Below, in pieces: positions 48,101 to 60,585 of a stretch of DNA of 64,000 nt (the first letter of the stretch is position 1; the number at the start of each line of letters is the position of its first letter). Position numbers and translations under genes: made by a program. Origin of the DNA: Cyclina sinensis (Eukaryota > Mollusca > Bivalvia > Venerida > Veneridae); the NCBI GenBank assembly GCA_012932295.1, contig JAAONU010000013.1, forward strand, positions 44,902,627 through 44,966,626, read 5' to 3'. Under the pieces are notes generated by a model, which was given only the letters and a program-made list of their open reading frames with translations, was not told the origin of the DNA and ran no database searches.

Positions 48101-50302
48101 TTCAGTAAGCAGTCATCAGTTGAGATACAGAGATTACATATTTCCCAACTCATGTAAAATAAATTTGGACAGCAGAATATTCCATTTTAAAAAAAAACAT
48201 TATTACATGTATTAACCTAAAAAAAGTCAAGATGTACCAGTACTTTGTTTTAGAAGTCTGAACAGTCCCAAAAGATAATGATTAATTGCACCACAGAGGG
48301 TTCAGTCTAATTTCAATAACACAACATTAAATTTCTAATCAGTTCCTCTCCTTGCACTTGTGAAAAGGAAGATCCATACAACAGAACTAGAAAAGGCACC
48401 CAATAGTGAGACCAAATAGCCAGCTGCAGATTTTCAGCAGAAAGCTCTTTAAACATTTTATACAACTCAGTACCATAATTAGAAATTCAAGAATTGTTCA
48501 GATGCTTTTGTTTGTACATTGAATTGATACTTTGCTATTAGCTTTTTGAAATTCTTGCTTGTATCTGAAAAAGCATGATATCTGATACATATTTCATGAT
48601 ATTTGTTTGTTACTAAAGAATGACCATATATTTATAAATTGTACCATGAGATAACCGTACATGTATCATTTCTACTTTATTTGACTAAGCAGCATAGTTT
48701 GTTCGAATTTGATACCAGGAAAAAAATTGTTGGTTTTCACATTCCAAGGTTAACATTAGCTATTTAAAGCAGTTGACATACCATACATACTGATCATATG
48801 TCAGCTATGTCCCAACAGCCAATACTGTATGAAACAGGATAGGGAAGAATGTCACAAAAAGTATCAAAGCAGGGGTCATATTCAACAAGCGCTACGTTGG
48901 AATGAAAATGCCTCCTGGGGCATTGACCTTTGACCCTGTGACCTCTAAGTGGTTCTGGCGGGTAGAGCTCATCAAGGTGCATGCACCTGTGAAGTTTGGA
49001 GGCTTTAGTTGGAAGGACTTCCATGTTATGGTCAAGGTTAAAGTTTAGTGACAAACAAACAGACAAACAAACAAACAGACAGACACTCTTTTATATCAGT
49101 TGTGCCCACATCTTCACCAAAAGCTTTAGTGACAGTCGTATTTTGTGACAATGGCACCTTTGTTTTTTAATAATAGTTTATACACGTCAAAGTGCTTATG
49201 ATATATATATTCTGTTTAAAGAGTGTTATTAGATATATGGCTCTCCAAATTGCCAAAATATATTTCTTCATGTTGGAGCATGTGACATCAGTACCTGTAT
49301 TAAGTATTGATGTAGATGATTATTGACAGAGAATAGTGCCAGATTTAAAGTTTAACAATTATCCAGGATTTCAAAAATGTAACATTAAGGAAAACTGTTA
49401 CTCCTGTAAATCTTGGAGTTCACATTGGTCATGATTGTTTGTTTATACTGCTGAAATATCTGACAAGACTACAGCATCAGTCTGTCTGCATAATTAGAAT
49501 CCTATACTACAGAAGCTAGGTTCATAAACTTGGTAAGATATTATGTTAAATTGTTAATAATGCATATAAGTTAATTTTCATTCCTGTAACTGATTGTTTC
49601 AGTCTGACAGAAGAATGCTGATTCAGAAGTCTGGAAAAGAGCAAAAGTTGATAGATAGCGAAACTGATACTTTTATCAATATGCTTAAAATTAGCATAAC
49701 ATTTAACATTTGTGTGTTTTTCAGTCTGGGAAACATGTAGCTTCATCCAGCAGCAAATAGAAAAGCATAGAAACTTGTTTCATAAAACTGTGTTTGTTGA
49801 TATACATAGATAAAGTTGGATATTATTCACAAATTAATAAGTTAAATTTTCTTTTCTTCCATTTGTCTGTCTGTTTCTGCCCATCTGGAAAATCGAAATC
49901 CTAAACTAACTGATTGACTGCAGTACTTAGGTGCCTCAGAGATTATTAGCAATATTTAAAATATGCTTGTATGTTGTGATTATTTCTGGTTGCTATGGAA
50001 ACACACATTTTAAAACAACATGTTGTGCGCTACAGCTCTTAAGTATCAATGAAAAGATAATGAAATTTGGTTTGTGGATAAAAGGCTCAAACGAAGATTT
50101 CAAGTACATGTATGGACTTGCCCTGTTGACATCTGATATGACCTTTTTCAGTAGTAGACTTTTGTATTGCCAGCAGGACTTGGACATTTGTTAGTTCTGT
50201 ATTACAAGTATTTTACTCTGTCTCTTATGAAATTATTAGATACACATCCAGCTTTACTGGTCAGGACCCCCCAGATTGATTGAAACTTTCAGTTTAATCA
50301 GT
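48101..50302. other. Intergenic DNA with a short pearl-like fragment
   Basis: No gene supported. The stretch 48880-49085 has TTGACCTTTGACCC and GTTATGGTCAAGGTTAAAG, ending in an ACAAACAGACAG-type microsatellite. This is the look of a pearl-like right end. Confidence 0.45.
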
Positions 50303-50306
50303 TTAA

Positions 50307-50784
50307 AGGGATATACAACCAAAAGTTTTATGCTTTCTTTCTCATTCCTTCTATGAATATACTATAAATGTGATCAAAATAAATACAATGATCAGTCCCA
50401 GTATCAAAGATTTCCTCTTTTTAAATTAAAAAAAAAAAACGGATGGTTTCCTATCTTGACCCACATGGGTCTAGATAGAAAGTTTAGATTTCGCGCTAAA
50501 TTTCGCAGTGAATGATTGGACGGTTGAAGTACCTGTCTTGTGATCTACGGTAAAAACAACCCAAGAGAAACGACGATTGGTTGTTTTTGCACGTGACTTA
50601 TTTGAAGATAACTCAGTGATTTCGTTCACGTTTTACTTTATGTTAAAGAACGTTCAAATATTTATGTCCAAGCCTGCATTTAACTACAAACATACTGGGA
50701 ATTTAAAGTTCTTCATATTGAACCTGATTTGAGCAAATAATATCAGTTTTAATTTTTTGGGCACTCATTTGCCTGTGTATCCCT
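50307..50784. mobile_element. TTAA-flanked MITE
   Basis: 478 bp with short inverted termini AGGGATATACA and TGTGTATCCCT. It is flanked on both sides by TTAA (50303-50306 and 50785-50788). TTAA duplications occur in piggyBac and Kolobok elements; the AGGG start favours Kolobok. No coding potential. Confidence 0.7.
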
Positions 50785-50788
50785 TTAA

Positions 50789-51556
50789 TTCTCCATGTAT
50801 GATAGGGATCTTAAACCCATATTTCTGTAGTAGGAAGTTGCTGGCAGAGAATAGGAGACTACCATGCATGTAGATCAGGACTCTGTGGTTTATTAAACTG
50901 TTGATATAGTGTTGTTAGTGTGTGAAAACAACATGCAGTTATGAACAAAATCCCCCACCCCCGCAAAATAGCAAAACTGTCAAACAAGGAAGTCACAGCT
51001 AGATCTGTGAAAGCTGTAATGTGAACACAAGCTTTTGAAAGGAAAATTTTTTTGCTAGCATTATACTTACTTTGACATAACTTTACTTCCTGAAAGAAAA
51101 AAATAAGGTTACTAATGAACTGTTTGATTTATTGTTTAATTAATGGTATATTCTGTAACATTATTGTCTCAAGGACAATTTACTAATTAGGTCCATTTGA
51201 CATAACAGTTAGTCCTTATATAGTATAGAGGGACGTACACATACCCTAAAAGTAACCCATAATAATACTGTAATTATGTAATTTATTGGCCTACTCTCTT
51301 TAAGGTGAAAAATGATTGATAATGTGAAAAAGATTTATGTTCAAGTTCAAATATCTCCCGAAGGCACATAGATGCGAAGAAACTGTTGAAATTAGTGTTT
51401 TTGCTACTGAGTAAACATTTTCTTTGCTGAATGTCTGAAATGTCTTTGACAGCCTTTGTTATTATCTTGACAAAACAATTTACAGTTTCATTTAAAATAA
51501 AAAATGAAATGCAGATATCAGCATTTGTGCCGGTCACAGATGCAAAAATATAGATG
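50789..51556. other. Intergenic DNA, no feature seen
   Basis: AT-rich, without recognisable genes or repeat ends. Confidence 0.4.
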
Positions 51557-51566
51557 CATTTACAGC

Positions 51567-52083
51567 GGGGAATGAACAATATCCCACTGGACAATAGCCC
51601 ACTGGACAATAGCCCACTGCTAAATTTGGCAGCGAGGACAATAGCCCACTCTTATCAAAAAGGGTGCAGACGTAATAAACTAATAATATAGACGTTTAAT
51701 TGTTTTAATATTCAATCTATATATTTTAAATACAAATTCAATCCTTTGTTTATAGTCAAAATATTAATTTTCATATTCAATTTTACAATGTGTTTTACTC
51801 ATTTAAACCCAGTGTCTACCAAATAAAACATGAGTAAAAAGTACAGAGCTGGTAGAAAATCCATTGGATCTGGATCTGCTGTTTGTTTAAACAAAAATGT
51901 CAGAATTTAAAAAAAGTCTACACTGTTGACTTATGAATACTTATATTTTAAATTTATTACATAATCAGTTTCTGAATTAAATGCATAATTATGCAGATAA
52001 GTGGGCTTTTGTCCCAGTATGCTATTGTCCTAGTGGGCTATTGTCCAGTGGGCTGTTGTCCTAGTGAGCTATTGTCCTACACT
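51567..52083. mobile_element. Mutator-like MITE with tandemly repeated inverted termini
   Basis: A 517-bp element flanked by the 10-bp direct repeat CATTTACAGC (51557-51566 and 52084-52093). Its termini consist of several copies of GGACAATAGCCCACT: three at the left (about 51580-51620 and 51636-51650) and four or five inverted at the right (52010-52078). The interior is AT-rich and non-coding. A 9-11 bp duplication is typical of Mutator-like elements. Confidence 0.8.
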
Positions 52084-52093
52084 CATTTACAGC

Positions 52094-55000
52094 TGTTAGA
52101 GCTAGACTTAAATACAGATTGCAGTTGTTTGACTTTTGAAAATGGTTAATAGAGCTCCAAGGAATACATACCCTACTATTGAATACAAATGAATCTTACA
52201 CGCAGGGGAGATAACTTTCTGTTAGTGTAAATTATATCCCCTTTTTTACTGACTCATTTTATTGAATGTGGAAACTAAGAAGCCATCACATGAATTAAGA
52301 ATAGTGGAAGCATGCTGTCTTGGAGACAGCTCTTGTAGTGTTTACATCACTTTGCAAATTACTGGGTTATGTAAACAATAGAAAAATACGGAAAATATAA
52401 TACAGAATACTGTTGAATTAGTTGTTTTTCTTCCATTTTCTTGGTGTGTAGAAACATTATATTATGTTTTTTAGGTACATAGTATGTATTAACTTTTCTT
52501 TAATTTTAAAGAGAAAAAAATCAAGCAGCTTAATTCTGTGAGTCAATCGCTTTAAGTATACATGTATGTTGTAAGAACAGTGCATTTCTAATGGAGATAT
52601 TGTTATTGGATATTTATCTAAAGAAGATAGTATTTTATCATTTTGCTGTCTTAAGATTTATAGGAAAAAAAGAAACCATTTCTTGAAATGTTTTTAGGTA
52701 TTATGACAATTTCACATTGTTTTTTTCCTTTAAGTTTTATGCATGTTAATATCAGAATTGTTCAAGTTTTGAGAGATATTATGCAGATTTATAGTTCTGT
52801 ACACTGTTGTAGTAGCATTACTAGCATTCTTGTGAAAGTGTTCTCCGTTCCAACAGTTTTTTACATAGGTAGAAAACAGCAGCTGAAAATATAGACTTTA
52901 TTGATTAAAATTGAATTTGTAATTTCAGCCTGAAAGTTATTTGGCACTCACAAGAACAGTTTGCATTGTGTATTCATTTGAGTACATGCTTACAAAAGAC
53001 GATAATGTCAGAAAATGAATATTGTTCTGAATCTGAATAATTATATACATTCAAGTTTTTTATGGAATTGCATCTTTTATTTTTTTGATTAAAGATAAGA
53101 GAGTGACTTTTAATAAAAAGTGCAAAAACGTGATTTTGGAGACGAATTTTGAAGAAAATTTCAAGCAAAGTTTGTGATTACTTTTTCCATTGTATTGAAT
53201 TGTGTGCATGTCTAAACTGTGCCTCAGAGTTCAGTTATAACTATATATATCTAAGTGCATTATGATTCTGGACTGAAGAATAACACCTGTATCAATACAG
53301 GAGAATGTATTTTGTGTTTCTGGATGAGATATGGGAACATTCAGTCTCCTCACACAATAGTTTGGCTATGGGAGAGGTATAAGTAGTGGATATTTCTTAC
53401 TCAGGAGACAGTTTTGTTTTTAATTGGATCTTAATTGGCACAATTTGTTCTTTAACAAAAAAAATTGGCTTCCTAAGTGTTGCACAGTTAATCTTGTCTT
53501 CTATTTTTAAGAAATAATAGAATAGATGCTTGAATTTTCTTTTGTAAATCATTTAAGGTAGAAGGCTTGGACTTAGAAGCATAATGTAAGTTTTTAGTAA
53601 AACTGGTTTTTTTTTCAAGGTCATTATATGTTAAAGGTTTGTCTTTAAATTAATTGTTGAAAAGTTAAAGCCATTGATAATCACCCAATATTCAAAGCTC
53701 CCACAGTAGATGACATGTTACATAATAAACGTTACCAGTAATTTCATCAAAGATAAGAAAGATGTAGAAATTATTAGGTTACCCCAGTTTGCTTCCTATC
53801 AGGTTTTTGGTCAGTAGGTCTAAGTTCAAAGGAAGTAGGTCAAAGTTCAGAGGAAAAATAGCAGGAATCTTAAAGGATTTTTAATGAAATTTTTAAATGA
53901 CTGTCTTAGCTTAAATCCATACATAATGCATACATCCGTACATTAATGGCTGAAAAAACTGACTGCAGGATCATTTCTTTGAAATAATTGCCATACTTCT
54001 GCATGACAGTATTTTGTTAGGTATTATGAATTCTTTAGCTGATGTTTCTGTTCAAATATGTTTAATTTTGGAGAGAGATTTTTCAATTTAGACTTTGTCC
54101 TTTGCATCTCAGAAACTACAATTTTCTTGGATTCTTAAAACATTCGAAACAGGAATATCATATAAAAACTTGAGCTGCATTTGAGGTGATATTGCATGAC
54201 AAAATGTTATTAAGTTGACATTATAACCAGATACAATATTGTTACCATAGAGATTCAGATGTATTAATTTTGTTTTGCACATGCCTAGTTTTTGCTCTTG
54301 CCTGATAATTGTTGGGAAAGGCCAGACCAAAATAATCAATCTTTGTTTTATTATTTTTTTTTTCAAAATAAATTTTAGAAGCAAGGCATTAAGATGTTAA
54401 GGAAGCCAAATTTTTGAGATGTTAATTGTGTTTTTGTAGAGGTAAGGTTTTATAAATTTTTGTTTATATATTGGTCAGTGGCAAATTGATTCAACCCTCT
54501 GCAGACTGCCCTACTTTGTTAACCATTGAAGTGAGAATTTTGTTACTACTTAAGATAGTAACCACTTGTAATCCACTCCACTCTGAAAGTACTCAAAACC
54601 ATTGAATGGTGTAGGCTCTAGACCTTTTCACTGAAGGGCATGGGTTCAAACCTCACTAGAACCAATTTTCTTTCTAAGTTTTTGGATTTTTGTTTCAGTT
54701 TTGGTTTTAAAAAATAAACTTTTATTGGACATTGTTTTAAATATATTTCAATTTCTATAAAACCTCTAAACATTGTAAATAAATGAAAATTAGGTATTTT
54801 TAGTTATGAAAGTCATTGTCCAAAGAGTATGGAATGATATCAGCCTTCATGTTACTGTCTGCTCTGTAAGTCTCTGATACATCAAAGGGATTTTAAGATT
54901 ACTTGCAAATGTTCACCAGATAGAGTAAACTTATTTTTATTGTTAAAGTGACAGCTCATTCATTGCAAACTGGTAGATGAGTTAAAATGTTCGTTTTAAA

Positions 55001-55333
55001 ATTATGTGTACAATTTATGCTTTTCATTTTGCTTCAGAAGGGTTGTAGGCCAAAGACAGCTAAAATTATAACATAAACAAGACAAAAATGCAACCTTTGT
55101 GTTTAAGTGAAGAGTAGTGATGTCAGAAGTTTGCTTCGTGCTGTAGTTGACAAATACTGCATTTACACCTCGACAAAAATTTATATCCTAAAGTTTTCTG
55201 GAATGTACAGAGTTTTTGAACAAAAAAGGCATTGTTGACTTTGGTACAATAAATATTATATTGTTATACCCAAAGTAAGCAGATGATACGAATACGTAGA
55301 TGTCAGTCAAATAATATTTTTTATGTCCTCCAG
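52094..55333 (+). other. Upstream region of the Kelch gene; no coding feature seen
   Basis: AT-rich. The Kelch start codon at 55334 directly follows a splice-acceptor sequence, so a non-coding first exon and promoter should lie somewhere in or upstream of this stretch. I could not place it. The stretch 54600-54665 has a decayed tRNA-like SINE head with a B-box-like GGGTTCAAACCTC. Confidence 0.4.
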
Positions 55334-58325
55334 ATGGCGTCGCTGTTACAGGATGATGGAGAGGAAGAGGTTGAAGAGAGCCAGTCATATGACAGCGGCG
55401 AGCATTCTGGCTACCTCATTAATAACATGGAACAATTCCGCGTGGACAGCGGCTTCACTGACATCACCATAGAGGTTGAAGGTCAAAAGTTTGCATGTCA
55501 CAAGGTCATTCTTGCAGCTGGGTCACCGTATTTCAGGTGAATTACTTTCATAATTGTTAAAATCATGGAGATTGCTTTCACTTCATCTCTACTTTTTTTA
55601 TAAAGTTCTGGTAATGAGAAGGTTTAACTAGTAAATTAGAAATGAATTTCATTTTATCCGTTTTATATAATTATATAATTTTTTTGATACAAGAAAGAAA
55701 TTAGACTTGTTATGGGTAAGCTTAATTCTTTGAAATTTACATATATTTATCATATATACAAGGGTCATTTCATAAATGTGGAATTGCTCTGTTTCTTCAA
55801 CCTAAGCTTGGTGGATTTATTTAAAAAAATACATCATGAGATATGTTTAAATATGGCTGACTAACACACTAAAACTTTTAGTGATACATGACAGTGAATT
55901 TTATATGGAACATTAAAATATACTGCAGTACTTAAAGCATGCCAAAGTCAACGTCACCTAAACGTCAAATGAAATTTAATCAAACAGTGTGGTTCACTTT
56001 CTTGAGGTAGTTACCACCTGTGGCCACACACTTTCTAATTATTTAGAATTCTATATACAGTCGTACGAGTTAGAGCTCCTCTGCAATGTTGCACACTGTA
56101 AGCCTCCTATCCCTGTTTAATGTTTATCAGTTCCTTCACTAATTCTGCATTTCCAACAGTCACTGTAGTTGTTGGATGGATGACCTGGGCTTTTGTAATC
56201 AAACACTGAAGTTCTGCCATGCCATTTGCACATAAATTTCTTTCCACACGTTGATAATGTACCTGAGTTTTTTTAATTTGAATAAGTGTTTCTGCCACAG
56301 ATAGTTTGAATCAAGCACAAAATTTTACAAGGGAAGGTAACTCAGTATTGTCCATAGACATCAAGCAATTTTGCAAAGCCATGACAATAAAATACTCCTG
56401 GGAGGTAACTGCTCAAAACAATGTCTTGAACTCTTCAAACTTACAGGAAATGGCATTGAGTTGTGACGCAAAGATCAGGTGCTGTTGCACCTAAGTTGCT
56501 TCAAGTTTGAATATTCAGCAGCACTTCGAGTATGAAAAAATGGCATGCTTCATGTCGTTAAATAGTAGTTGCTTAAGATATCACTAAAACTTAGATGAGT
56601 TGAAAAAAATAAAAACCCATTTTAAAATATCATAAGATATGTGTGAAACTATTTGTGCATGTTTTTTTCATGTAATTTGATTGAAAAGTAAAGATAGAGA
56701 AAAGAATTCAACAGCTATGATGTACTGTGTATACTCTTTAAAATATAAACCTGTTTTTATATGTTACAGGTCCATGTTCTCCTCAGGTATGGAGGAATGT
56801 CATAAGAATGTTGTACGAATGCAGCAGTTGGGAAGTGTTGTGTTTGAACAGGTCTTAAAGTTCATATACACCGGAAAGTGAGCATCACAGCAGTCATTGT
56901 AGAGGACCTGTTTGCACAAGCACACATTTTTCAGATACAGACACTTGTCAGCCTTTGTGTAGATTTCTTTCAAAAGAATATGAAAGAGCACAACTGCCTG
57001 TCTGCATTGACTCTTGCAGATATACATGCTCACAGACAGCTATACCTGTATGCTAAGAATTTCTGTTGCAATCATTTTCAGAGTCTAGTCAGTGATGAAG
57101 ATTTGTACAAATTGTCTTGTGAATGCATCACAGATTTGTTGAAAGATCGCCACTTAAATTGTGAAAACGAGGAGTTGGTGTACGAAACTGCAGTGAAATG
57201 GTTAGAATATGATCTGACTGCAGAGGAAGACATACAGATACAAAGTGCTTGAGACTGTCAAGTTTCCCATGTTGACAAAAACATTCTTGATAGACACTGT
57301 TTCCAAAACACAGCATGTTGTTAATGACGACAGAGGTAAAGAACTTCTGGATGATGGGAATATTGTTCCATACAATTCCAGCTCGACGCCATCAATTGCC
57401 TTTGTATCAGATCACCCCGCGTTTAAATATGCCATTTTCAGAAGTTGCCATTTTGTTAGGTGGAAGACTGGCAGACGGTCTGAGCAATGATGTGGAATGT
57501 TTCGTTGCAGATACAAATGAATTCTTCAATCTTAAACAGTTGCCATTCAAAAAAAGAAATGAGTTCTCTGTCTGTACAATCGGTAATGACATTTATGTGT
57601 CAGGTGGACTAAGAAGTGCAGAGTTCTGGAAATATGATCCAGTTTTTGATACCTGGTTGAGAGGACCAAACTTGATTCATGCACGGCGGCGACATGGAAT
57701 GGCAGCAGTTGATGACCAAATTTTTGTTCTTGGTGGGTTTGATGAAGATAATGTTCTAGCAACGGTGGAGTACTGGGATGTAGCCTCCAACAGGTGGGAG
57801 GAGGGAGGCAGTCTGAACCAGCCCGTAGAGAATATGGGATACGTGGCATATGGAAAAAATCTGTACCTTTTTGGTGGCAAAAATAATGACGAAGTAGTCA
57901 CAAACTGTGTTCAGTGCTACGATACAGTCACAAAATCTTGTACAACATTGACATGTGACTTACCAGCAAATGACATGTGCCTTAGTGCCGTGGTATTTAA
58001 CAGTGATATTTATGTTGTTGGACTAGAGGGTGTGTTCAGGTTTTCTCCAGATCGTATGCACTGGGATATACTGCCAGATATGAGCTGTGCACGAGACTTT
58101 GTCAGTTTGGCAGTACTTGATGAGAGGCTGTTTGCATTAGGTGGTCGTCGACGTGGAGCTAAAGATAATTTGTACACTGAAATAATTGAGTGTTATGATC
58201 CAGAACTAAATTTATGGCAGAAAGCTGGAACAATGCCGGTTCCAATGTATTCATATGGGTGTGTCCGCATATTTCTGAGTAAAACCACTAGCATACGGCC
58301 AGAGTTTCCACTTCAGTCAAGGTGA
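55334..58325 (+). CDS. BTB-BACK-Kelch protein (KLHL family), coding frame broken three times
   Basis: KLHL proteins are substrate adaptors of Cullin-3 ubiquitin ligases. Exon A, 55334-55536: ATG directly after TCCTCCAG; it encodes an acidic N-terminus and the first half of the BTB domain (FTDITIEVEGQKFACHKVIL). Exon B starts at 56770 and joins in phase 2 (SPYFR-SMFSSGMEEC). The frame breaks at 56878 after IYTGK (one base missing), near 57246 between DIQIQ and VLETVKFP, and near 57355 after KELLDD. Protein similarity continues across all three. From about 57360 to the TGA at 58323-58325 the Kelch propeller is fully open, with six repeats including LGGFDEDN, FGGKNNDE and LGGRRRGA. Either a recent pseudogene or assembly indels. 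The exact KLHL orthologue is not assigned. Confidence 0.85.
55757..56520 (-). pseudogene. Fossil mariner-like transposase in the Kelch intron
   Basis: The minus strand over about 56500-56000 encodes, with stops and frame changes, words in the order of the mariner N-terminal helix-turn-helix region, including ELVKELI, RRLTVCNIAEEL and VYRILNN. The plus-strand AAGGGTCATTTCATAAATG at about 55760 resembles a mariner terminus. A matching second terminus was not found. Non-functional. Confidence 0.45.
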
Positions 58326-58854
58326 CTAGACAGTAGACAGTGGTTAAGAAATTAAGAGTGACTGTTGTTAGGCAATCAAGTGTGAATTGTCAGTAGCACA
58401 GTTTTACAACTGAAGATTATTTTCAAATTTTCAAACAAGTTTGAAGTCTGACAGTATCCATTTAAGTCTGAGTATTTAAACTCATGCACAAAGAAAAGTA
58501 CTGAAACTGTGTCTGACATAATACGTTCTTGTGTTTGTAGTTTTTGAAAAAAATGTTGCTAGTCAAATGCATCAGGGAGAACAAACTCATAGTAGGAACT
58601 TTGATGAACAGAATGAAAGAAAAGTTGATTTTGTAAAATACCGGTATGTATTCAAAAAGAAAGGTTTAAGTGTTGTTGATTGACTGATATTATGACAGTT
58701 ACATTGAAAAAAAAATAGGAAAGTGGCTGCTTGCTCTGTTAATTTCAGCTTCTTTTAAGAGTTATGGGGAACTGTTAACATCACCGGCTGAAAAAGAACA
58801 AGAATATCTAACACTAGTAACTTCATCATCTGTACATTTATTTCATTTGTCATT
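58326..58854 (+). other. Kelch gene 3' flank and likely 3' UTR
   Basis: AT-rich and non-coding. No canonical AATAAA is obvious close to the stop, so the transcript end is undetermined. Confidence 0.35.
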
Positions 58855-59414
58855 TTTTTGCTCACCTGAGCACCTCTAGGGGCAACATTTTCAATCCAGC
58901 CGTAGTGAAAAATAATTAGTCTCCTGATAACCTTTACCAATCCTTTGTAAGAGATTCTCAAGGCCGTATCCTGATGAATTTGTGGATTAGCTAATATATG
59001 GGTTACATAGAGTTGAAACTGAGTTGCCAGTCTACATCAGTTGAAGACCTTGTTAGCACTCTAGAGGGTACATTTTTGAACTAATCATGTTCTTTAGAAT
59101 GTTTTTCTTGATTATTTCTAGAATGCTTAGAAACTGTCCCGTCAAAAACAAGGTCAACAGCTGAGATCAGTGAGAAACTTAGAACAAAAGAGATTACATT
59201 TCTTTTTACCAAATATTCATAAAACAATGCTTAGAATGTTTGCCTTGATTATCTTAAATTAAGTGTGGGTCGTTTGGTGTCAAAAAATATACAAATATTA
59301 GTGGAGAAAGCATTATGAAAGCTAATGAGGTTGTATGTTCATGAATCTTACTCATAACAGATCTGATCAGTTCAAAATCTTTTACACCAGCTTAGATCTT
59401 TGCTATATTACTAA

Positions 59415-60192
59415 GGGCAATTCCAGTAATAAGTGTATGGGGGGATTATACAGCACCTGAAATTTTTAATTGTGTGTGATGGGGTGAACTGGAAAATATA
59501 GATTATTCATCCTGGGGTTCCTTAAAAAATCATAATTATGGGTCATGGGTACTTGTCAAATACAAAAATTATTGGGGTGGAGTGGGGTCCGTAGACCCAT
59601 ATTAATTTAATAATTAAATTAATTAAAAACAGCAATATCGGTGTTACATTAGTTTTGCCTGCTGGGCTTTTAAGACTCATGCAGAGGTAAGTCATGACCA
59701 ACATTCATTAGTTGCCTCCCTTGTGTTCGCAACCACCATGGCAGACGAAAAATCATGGAAAACGTGTTCGATAGACGACGTTGTGAAATGGCTACATGCC
59801 ATTGGCTTCGGGTATCTTGAGGTAAAATTAAGAGGTGATACATTTTTCCTATCAATATATATCAGACAAAATAATCAAGCTACGTAGTACTATGGAAGTC
59901 CATGGTCTTCTGTAACTGTGCCTGTGTTTGGACCTGTCGGTTTTCGGACATAAACTCAGCATTCAAAAACCACAATAATTCAATGCTGGAAAGATAAAGC
60001 AGCCTTCTTTCTTAAAAAAAAAAATCTCCAGTGGGGTTTTCACAAAAAAAGTAAAGACTGGGTATGTGGAAAATTTGGAAAATTCGTAATTGTGGGTGAT
60101 TGGTCTGATAATTTATTTATATTAATGGGTGGTGGGGGTCTTCAAAAAAGTGCTGTTCCCCTCCCCCATACACTTATTACTAGAAATTGCCC
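59415..60192. mobile_element. TIR transposon with TAA duplications (PIF/Harbinger-like), carrying an exon
   Basis: 778 bp. Imperfect inverted termini of about 45 bp begin GGGCAATTYC and continue AGTAATAAGTGTATGGGGG on both sides. TAA flanks both ends (59412-59414 and 60193-60195). A TAA/TTA 3-bp duplication with GG-starting termini is typical of PIF/Harbinger elements. No DDE transposase is present, but an intact-looking exon is (59738-59821). Confidence 0.75.
59738..59821 (+). CDS. Exon encoding the start of a SAM-like domain
   Basis: A start codon in an ideal context (ACCACCATGG) opens 28 codons that end at GAG|GTAAAA, phase 0. The peptide contains SIDDVVKWLHAIGFGYLE, which matches helix 1 and the helix 2 start of SAM domains (the D-V-x-x-W-L...IG pattern). 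The rest of the domain is not found downstream in the window. A second strong donor, GCAGAGGTAAGTC, lies upstream at about 59682. The exon lies wholly inside the TIR element 59415-60192. It may be transposon-carried coding sequence, or a host exon captured or flanked by the element. Confidence 0.5.
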
Positions 60193-60585
60193 TAAGTCAT
60201 GTAGGATCATAAGAAAGGTAACCAGCTTGTAGAAAGTAAAAAGTTGTGTTAACACCTAAGAGGTCAAATCTTGTACAAAATTTTCTCTCAACTTGGTCAG
60301 AATATTTTTCTAGATAATTACTTAGGAGAGATTAAAACAGTCAAACTTTGTCACATGGGGTCAAAAGCTAAGTCCCAAGCTCAAAGAAAAAGCTTGGGAA
60401 CACTATGAATGTTTGTCTTCATGATGTTCATCCAAAGTTGGAAAACTTTGTTGGAAATATATGAAATAAAACCAAGTCGTCTGACTATAACATCTAATCT
60501 TGTGACAATTCTGTTTAACAAAGTTTTCAATGGACAGTGGTACCCAGGTGAGCAATATAGTGCCATCATGGTCATCTTGTGTAGT

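Larger units (their letters stand above)
58855..60585. mobile_element. Region bounded by pearl-type GCTCACCTGAGC / CAGGTGAGC ends
   Basis: The left boundary carries TTTGCTCACCTGAGCACC (58857). The right carries CCCAGGTGAGCAATATAGTG and CCATCATGGTCATCTTGTG (60544-60580), the inverse of the motif pair at the hairpin end of the element at 4449. This suggests one old element with the TIR transposon 59415-60192 inserted in it. No internal 165-bp array remains, so the call is tentative. Confidence 0.4.

Noticed and set aside
56876..56890. Intron at AAA|GTGAGC explaining the first Kelch frame break
   Set aside because: Coding similarity continues immediately after the site (ITAVIVEDLF), leaving no room for an intron.
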